Below are positions 36,392 to 40,475 of a stretch of DNA of 40,475 nucleotides, piece by piece. Location of the stretch: contig NZ_KB912586.1 of assembly GCF_000383775.1 (NCBI RefSeq), positions 135,188 through 175,662 on the forward strand. The letters run 5' to 3'. Under the pieces are notes generated by a model, which worked only from the letters and a program-made list of their open reading frames with translations, was not told the origin of the DNA and did no database searches. The position numbers and the translations under genes are program-made. Positions within the stretch are counted from its first letter, which is position 1, and each line of letters begins with the position of its first letter. The DNA comes from Saccharomonospora halophila 8 (lineage in GTDB: Bacteria; Actinomycetota; Actinomycetes; Mycobacteriales; Pseudonocardiaceae).

Positions 36392-36912
36392 CGTCAACCT
36401 CCATCGGACCGAAAGACGCGTTCCTCCGGTTTCAAATCGGCGATCCGTCGATGCTCCGAGAGGATTGCCCGGATCACCGCGACGCCGAACTCGACGCGCC
36501 GTTCGAACCGGGCTGCAAGCGACGGATCGACCGTGCCACTGATCGTCCGTCCGAGCCCCGTCCGAGGCAAAGAGTTTCTCTGTTTCCTCTTCGGGGAAAC
36601 ACCGCGCACGGCGCCGCCCCGGGACCGGCGGGACCGGGACGCGAGCTCGGTATCGGGCTCGGCGCAGCACGAACCGGACACGAACGTGCTGGTGACCAAA
36701 GGGACCGCCGTTCGGCTTCGTCCATCCCGGCGACAATTCCGGGGTCGTCTGCCGGGTGTCGGTGTCCCGCTCCGGCCGCCTTCGACGACCACACCACACC
36801 GGATTACCGGCGTTTCCGTGTTTTTTCTGGACGACGCTTCACCGTTCTGGTTCGGTAGAATTCGCGGAACCGTGTCCGCGAGTTCAGTGTCACCGGCGCA
36901 TCGAGGGACGTG
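36392..36912. promoter_or_regulatory. 521-bp divergent promoter region, NRPS operon / exporter
   Basis: This gap separates the leftward NRPS operon from the rightward exporter. Open frames through it are low-complexity and lack homology, so I call it non-coding. It must hold the promoter for the approximately 22-kb NRPS operon, but I see no convincing minus-strand -35/-10 pair. The exporter end holds a -10-like element and an inverted repeat, listed separately. No iron box is present. Confidence 0.55.
36856..36881 (+). promoter_or_regulatory. Candidate -10 element and 7-bp inverted repeat of the exporter
   Basis: TAGAAT (36856-36861) is a good -10 match; no clear -35 is seen. It is followed by TCGCGGA (36862-36868) and TCCGCGA (36875-36881), a perfect inverted repeat with a 6-nt spacer. 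The repeat would cover the transcription start, a repressor-like position, about 30 bp upstream of ATG 36913. Confidence 0.4.
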
Positions 36913-38205
36913 ATGGCCCGACGATCAGCACTGATCGGCCTGTTGGCGGCCGAGGGTATCTCCATCATGGGGAGCCGGATGTCACTGATCGCCCTGCCCT
37001 GGCTCGTTCTCACCACGACCGGCAGTCCGGCGCTCACGGGCATCGTCGCCGCGGGTGAGACGGTGCCCTACGTGCTCGCCGGAGCGCTCGGCTCCCCCCT
37101 GGTGGACCGGTTCGGTGCACGGCGCGCGTCCCTGCTCGCCGACTGGCTGAGCGCGGCCGTGCTGGGTGCCGTGCCGTTCCTGTACCACCTCGGTCCTGCT
37201 CTGCTTCTCACGCTCGTCTTCGTGGTGGGAGGACTTCGTGGTCTGAGCGACCTCGCGAAGCGGGTGCTCCTGCCGCACACGGTCCGCGACGCCACCATGC
37301 CGATGACCCGTGCGACGGCCCTGTATGACGGTGTACACCGATTCAGCGCTCTGGTGGGGGGACCGGTCGCCGGTGTCCTGATCGCATGGTTCGGAGCCCC
37401 GGTGGTCATCGGGATCGATGCCGGATCGTTCGCCGTGTGCGCGGTTGTCGTGATGCTCACGATCCGACGGCGCCCCGATGACGGCGACGCTTCGTCGACA
37501 CGCGACCCGCACTCCCCTCCCGAGGATCGAGAGCCTTACTGGACGGCGCTTCGGCGTGGGTTCCGACACCTGAGGCGCGACCGGTTGATGCTGTCCGTCA
37601 TGGCCATCATGTTCCTGGTCAACCTGTTCGACACGGCGGCGCTGAGCGTCTACCTTCCGGTGTGGGCCGAGCAGATCGTCGGTTCTCCGCTCGCCCTGGG
37701 CCTGTGCAGCGGCGCTTTCGCGGCGGGCGCCCTGGTCGGCAATGTCGGGATCGTCGCCTTCACCAAGCGGATCCCGCGCTATGCGACCTTGGTGACCGGG
37801 TTGCTGATCGGCGGCGCACCTCGCTTTCTCGCGGTAGGAACGAGTGACTCGATGCTGCTGGTCACCCTCGTCATGTTCGTCGCCGGGCTCGGCTTGGCCG
37901 CGGTCAACCCGATCATCACGGCGGTGCTGTACGAGCGGACTCCGACGGACATGCAAGCGCGGGTGTTCGGCACCGTGACAGCGACCGCGTTCGCCGGAAT
38001 GCCGTTGGGCAGCCTGCTCGCGGCGTGGAGTATGCCGTCACTGGGCTTCACCGCGTCGCTGCTGCTCACAGCAGCCCTCTTCTTCGCCGCCACCGTCGCT
38101 CCGCTTCTCGACCGAAGGACGTGGAGGCAGGTCGGCAGCGAGCAGAGATCGACGAACGACGACCGGTCCCGCCCCGATGCGGCTCGGACGCCGACGCAAC
38201 GGTGA
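36913..38205 (+). CDS. MFS exporter, EntS/MFS_3-like
   Basis: This 430-residue protein has about 12 hydrophobic helices. It starts with a short basic end and IGLLAAEGISIMGSRMSLIA, carries the MFS motif-A region GSPLVDRFGARRASLLAD, and has a central cytosolic loop (about 190-220) separating the two halves. Similar EntS-type exporters secrete siderophores and nonribosomal peptides using the proton gradient. ATG 36913 is used because GAGGG lies five bases upstream; GTG 36910 just before it is also in frame. Divergence from NRPS-A suggests export of the peptide, which may also give self-resistance. Confidence 0.9.
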   Translation: MARRSALIGLLAAEGISIMGSRMSLIALPWLVLTTTGSPALTGIVAAGETVPYVLAGALGSPLVDRFGARRASLLADWLSAAVLGAVPFLYHLGPALLLTLVFVVGGLRGLSDLAKRVLLPHTVRDATMPMTRATALYDGVHRFSALVGGPVAGVLIAWFGAPVVIGIDAGSFAVCAVVVMLTIRRRPDDGDASSTRDPHSPPEDREPYWTALRRGFRHLRRDRLMLSVMAIMFLVNLFDTAALSVYLPVWAEQIVGSPLALGLCSGAFAAGALVGNVGIVAFTKRIPRYATLVTGLLIGGAPRFLAVGTSDSMLLVTLVMFVAGLGLAAVNPIITAVLYERTPTDMQARVFGTVTATAFAGMPLGSLLAAWSMPSLGFTASLLLTAALFFAATVAPLLDRRTWRQVGSEQRSTNDDRSRPDAARTPTQR

Positions 38206-38230
38206 CCGGGACGGTGCGGCGACCAGGAGC

Positions 38231-39406
38231 TCAACGGCAGAACTCGGCGGTGAACACCTCCGTCATGAGGTCGTCGTCGTGCCAGTTGTCGTTGGTGTTC
38301 ACCGACAGCACGTGGCGACCGTCGGCGGTCGACACGGTCCGCGTCACCGAACCGAGGATGTCGCCGTCGTGGCCCCACCGCGTTCCACAGGGCAACCGAT
38401 AGGTGCGCACCCCGAGCCCGTAGTGGTATCCCCGCCCGGTGTCGACCCCGGTGAGCAGTTCCCGCTGCTGTGGCACGGGCAGGATCCGCCCCGCGAAGAG
38501 CGCGCGGAAGAACCGGTTCAGGTCCCGGGTGGTGGAGATGATCTCGCCGGCCGCACCGGCGAGGGAGGGATTGAACTCGGTCGCGTCGTAGATGTCCGCA
38601 TCCGGGGCGTCGACGAACAACCGGGAGTACGCCAACGCATGAGGTTTCGGAAGCGTGGGCGAGAATCCGGGCACAACGGTCCCGTGCAACCGGAGGGGCC
38701 GGAGCACCCGGGTCCGGACCGCGTCGGCGTAGCTCTCCCCGGTCGCCGCCTCAATGATCATCCCTGCCAGCAGGTAGTTGGTGCTCGAGTAGCTCCACCC
38801 CGCGCCCGGGGCGAACAGGGGAGGGTGCGCCGTGGCGATTCCCACGAGCGATTCCGGTGTCCAGCTGTCGTACCGGTGCTCCAGAAACGCCGGACCGCGG
38901 TAGCGGTCGACAAATCCGCGGTCCTGGAGTATGTCGAAGACACCGCTGGTGTGGTTGAGGAGCTGGCGGATCGAGATTCTCCGGGCGTCGTAACCGGTGT
39001 CGTCGAGCGTTCCGGGTAGCCACGCCTCGACACTGTCCTGAAGGCTCAGGCGTCCTTCCGCCTCGAGTTTGAGCACCGTGACGGCGGTGAAGGTCTTGGT
39101 GACACTGCCGATCCGGAAATGCTCCGCCGGGACCCGCGGGCGGTTCCGGTCCAGCTCGGCCACGCCGGCCGAGCCCTGCCACGACCGCCGCCCCAGGTCG
39201 GCCCTGGCGATGACACCGGGCGTGCCCTGTGCGACGAGGTTCTCCAATGCGGCGCCGGTGGCTGCATGGCCCGGATCGCCGGACCAAGACGGACGGTGCT
39301 GGCGGGTGGTCCCGGCGGACGTCGGCACCGACGTCATGGCGACCACGACCGTCACAACGAGACCGACAGTTGTCCGAAGCCCATGGATGACCCAAGAATG
39401 GTTCAT
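38231..39406 (-). CDS. R61-like secreted serine peptidase (DD-carboxypeptidase / beta-lactamase family)
   Basis: This 391-residue serine peptidase begins with a likely Sec signal (MNHSWVIHGLRTTVGLVVTV, cleavage near TSA-GTT). The catalytic fold has SxxK in RIGSVTKTF (Ser101, Lys104), PGAGWSYSSTNYLLAG (Tyr206), and WGHDGDI (His346) as the third motif. The overall pattern matches the Streptomyces R61 DD-carboxypeptidase, but the YSN Asn is Ser208. R61-type enzymes trim cell-wall peptides outside the cell. Cytosolic relatives (SurE type) cyclise nonribosomal peptides ending in a D-residue, relevant because NRPS-C ends in an E-type domain. The signal peptide argues for secretion. ATG 39406 fits the signal best; ATG 39442 is an alternative. 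It is convergent with the exporter. Confidence 0.88.
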   Translation of the reverse strand: MNHSWVIHGLRTTVGLVVTVVVAMTSVPTSAGTTRQHRPSWSGDPGHAATGAALENLVAQGTPGVIARADLGRRSWQGSAGVAELDRNRPRVPAEHFRIGSVTKTFTAVTVLKLEAEGRLSLQDSVEAWLPGTLDDTGYDARRISIRQLLNHTSGVFDILQDRGFVDRYRGPAFLEHRYDSWTPESLVGIATAHPPLFAPGAGWSYSSTNYLLAGMIIEAATGESYADAVRTRVLRPLRLHGTVVPGFSPTLPKPHALAYSRLFVDAPDADIYDATEFNPSLAGAAGEIISTTRDLNRFFRALFAGRILPVPQQRELLTGVDTGRGYHYGLGVRTYRLPCGTRWGHDGDILGSVTRTVSTADGRHVLSVNTNDNWHDDDLMTEVFTAEFCR

Positions 39407-39609
39407 GCCGGTGACGGTACGGAGAACCGGCGACTCGGCCATCGGGGAACACCCTGACCACGCCCCTGGTATCCACCGGACGCCGAGCGTGATCTCGCAG
39501 TGCGGGGAACGGGCGACGACAGAGCTCATTACTTTGTCCGCTCACTTCCACTCGGCCGGCGTCGCAGTGGTTGGCCTTCCGCGAACCCGACCCTTTGAGA
39601 AAGGATGAT

Positions 39610-39630
39610 CGACCCGGTCTGCACCGGTCG
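39610..39630 (-). terminator. Hairpin downstream of the TetR gene
   Basis: CGACCCGGT (39610-39618) and ACCGGTCG (39623-39630) form an 8-bp stem with one bulged C and the tetraloop CTGC. It lies 15 bp past the TetR stop on the minus strand, and a short CCTTT follows. This suggests the TetR and serine peptidase genes are separate transcription units. Confidence 0.45.
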
Positions 39631-39645
39631 GACGTCACGACTCGC

Positions 39646-40284
39646 TCAGGGCCTCAGGTACCGCTCCAGCAGGAGGGTGAGTTCCTGATCGAGCGCGTCG
39701 TAGGAGTCCTCCGGGACGAGCACCGGCCCGGTGAGGGTGAACGACCACGCGGTGAGCAGCACCGACCGCGCGAGCATCGCCGGCTCACCCGCGCGGACGG
39801 AGCCGTCCCGCCGGCCCCGGCGCAGCCCGTCCTCGATCATCGCGAGCTGGGCGTCCGCGGTCGCTCCGGTGCGGTGCAGCAGGTACGGGACCAAAAACTC
39901 CGGGTCGACCTCGACGATCTTGCGCACGAGCGGGTGCATCCGCAGCGTGGTGACCAGGTGCGTCACCGCGGACACGACGGCCTCCCGCCCGGTGCCTCCC
40001 ACGTCCGGCGCCTGCGCGGCCAGCGCCGAGAACTCGCGGGTGACCAGGGCCGCCACCACGGCGCGGACGTGGGGCCAGCGGCGGTAGAGGGAGGCGCGGG
40101 AAATGCCGGCGCGCCGGGCGATGTCGGCCATGCTCATCCGCCGCATCCCGACGGCCAGCAACAGGTCGTAGGCCGCGTCCAGCAGGGACTCCTCGGGGAT
40201 CGCGTTCGCGGCGCGGGGCACCCCGGCCTCCCCCGGCGACTCGCCCGGCCCGGCACCGATCTCGTTGTGTCGCTGCGACACCAT
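39646..40284 (-). CDS. TetR-family transcriptional regulator
   Basis: This 212-residue TetR protein has the N-terminal helix-turn-helix ESLLDAAYDLLLAVGMRRMS followed by MADIARRAGISRASLYRRWP (about residues 32-71). A variable ligand-binding domain follows, containing VTHLVTTLRMHPLVRKIVEV and ending in LLLERYLRP. The family generally represses adjacent or divergent genes until a small ligand binds. ATG 40284 has no ribosome site; TTACACTTTGACAT precedes it directly, so translation may be leaderless or start at a downstream in-frame codon. It diverges from the truncated gene at the right edge across 40 bp, which is the probable target. Confidence 0.9.
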   Translation of the reverse strand: MVSQRHNEIGAGPGESPGEAGVPRAANAIPEESLLDAAYDLLLAVGMRRMSMADIARRAGISRASLYRRWPHVRAVVAALVTREFSALAAQAPDVGGTGREAVVSAVTHLVTTLRMHPLVRKIVEVDPEFLVPYLLHRTGATADAQLAMIEDGLRRGRRDGSVRAGEPAMLARSVLLTAWSFTLTGPVLVPEDSYDALDQELTLLLERYLRP

Positions 40285-40285
40285 A

Positions 40286-40300
40286 TGTCAAAGTGTAACA
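40286..40300. promoter_or_regulatory. Candidate TetR operator
   Basis: TGTCAAAGTGTAACA is an imperfect palindrome (outer TGT/ACA arms, 10 of 15 positions symmetric) in the 40-bp gap between the TetR gene and the divergent gene. Position and size fit an operator controlling both. Confidence 0.4.
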
Positions 40301-40324
40301 GCGACCAGTTGGAGGTGCCCGAGA

Positions 40325-40475
40325 GTGACCGAGTACGACCTGCCCGCCGTCGGCCGCCACCCGTATCTGTGGGGCGACGTCGACGCACCCGGCCACCTCC
40401 CGGAGGCCGCCGCCGACGCGATGACCGCCCTCGGGGCCGTCCCGCCCGGACCACCCGTGGACCCGGCCGACGCCC
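40325..40475 (+). CDS. N-terminal fragment of an unidentified protein (runs off the right edge)
   Basis: The GTG at 40325 has GGAGG nine bases upstream and opens a frame to the window end: VTEYDLPAVGRHPYLWGDVD, then APGHLPEAAADAMTALG and a proline-rich stretch. The WGDxxxPGxLP pattern slightly recalls the N-terminus of FAD-linked alkyl-DHAP-synthase-like oxidases, but 50 residues are too few to decide. It diverges from the TetR gene and is its likely target. Confidence 0.6.
   Translation, partial: MTEYDLPAVGRHPYLWGDVDAPGHLPEAAADAMTALGAVPPGPPVDPADA

Noticed and set aside
36392-36799. N-terminal extension of NRPS-A
   Set aside because: Arg/Pro/Gly-rich sequence without homology or ribosome site; A-domain homology begins right after TTG 36391.
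1-40475. CRISPR arrays, insertion sequences, tRNA or rRNA genes
   Set aside because: I saw no regular repeat-spacer array, transposase motif or cloverleaf sequence; the repeats found are short and local.

Overview
The window is about 40 kb of very GC-rich DNA with actinomycete features: strong third-position G/C bias, GGAGG-type ribosome sites, leaderless starts, an IdeR/DtxR-type iron box, an XRE/NB-ARC regulator, an EntS-like exporter and an R61-like DD-peptidase. A Pseudonocardiales-type actinomycete is my inference; no marker here fixes the genus.

Left part (1-8.8 kb) is metabolic and accessory. A truncated flavin disulfide oxidoreductase diverges from a tight five-gene operon: a DoxX-like membrane protein, a small membrane protein, an acyl-CoA-dehydrogenase-fold flavoprotein lacking the usual C-terminal catalytic Glu motif, a cytosolic PhnD-like binding-fold protein, and a radical SAM enzyme with a degenerate TusA-like N-terminus. 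I cannot assign this operon to a described pathway. An alpha/beta-hydrolase with an Asp nucleophile, an iron-box-controlled siderophore-binding lipoprotein, and a divergent zinc-type CDF exporter/ArsR pair follow. Next is an orphan, decayed narI.

Central and right part (8.9-39.4 kb) is a nonribosomal peptide cluster, mostly on the minus strand. Read 5' to 3' on that strand, the main operon is NRPS-A (A-T-C-A-T-C), an MbtH protein, NRPS-B (A-T-C-A-T), NRPS-C (C-A-T-C-A-T-E), an alpha/beta-hydrolase, a type II thioesterase and an AsnO/VioC-like Fe(II)/2-oxoglutarate hydroxylase. NRPS-A ends in a C domain and NRPS-B begins with an A domain, so module 3 is split between two proteins. The six modules predict a hexapeptide. 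Hand-read specificity codes suggest aliphatic, aliphatic, Gln-like or unknown, unknown, Asn, Asn. The last protein ends in an epimerisation-type domain with no thioesterase. Beyond the operon lie an XRE/NB-ARC regulator with a candidate autoregulatory operator, a B12-type radical SAM enzyme and a PatB/MalY-type PLP enzyme. An EntS-like exporter diverges from NRPS-A, followed by a convergent R61-like serine peptidase.

Right edge (39.6-40.5 kb): a TetR regulator and a divergent, truncated gene share a short intergenic region.

The most unusual elements are (i) the hexamodular line, with a split module, two neighbouring Asn modules, an atypical sixth C domain and a terminal E domain whose catalytic His is Arg, and (ii) the DoxX/flavoprotein/PhnD-like/radical SAM operon. 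All specificity codes were read by eye against the GrsA Phe template and are tentative.
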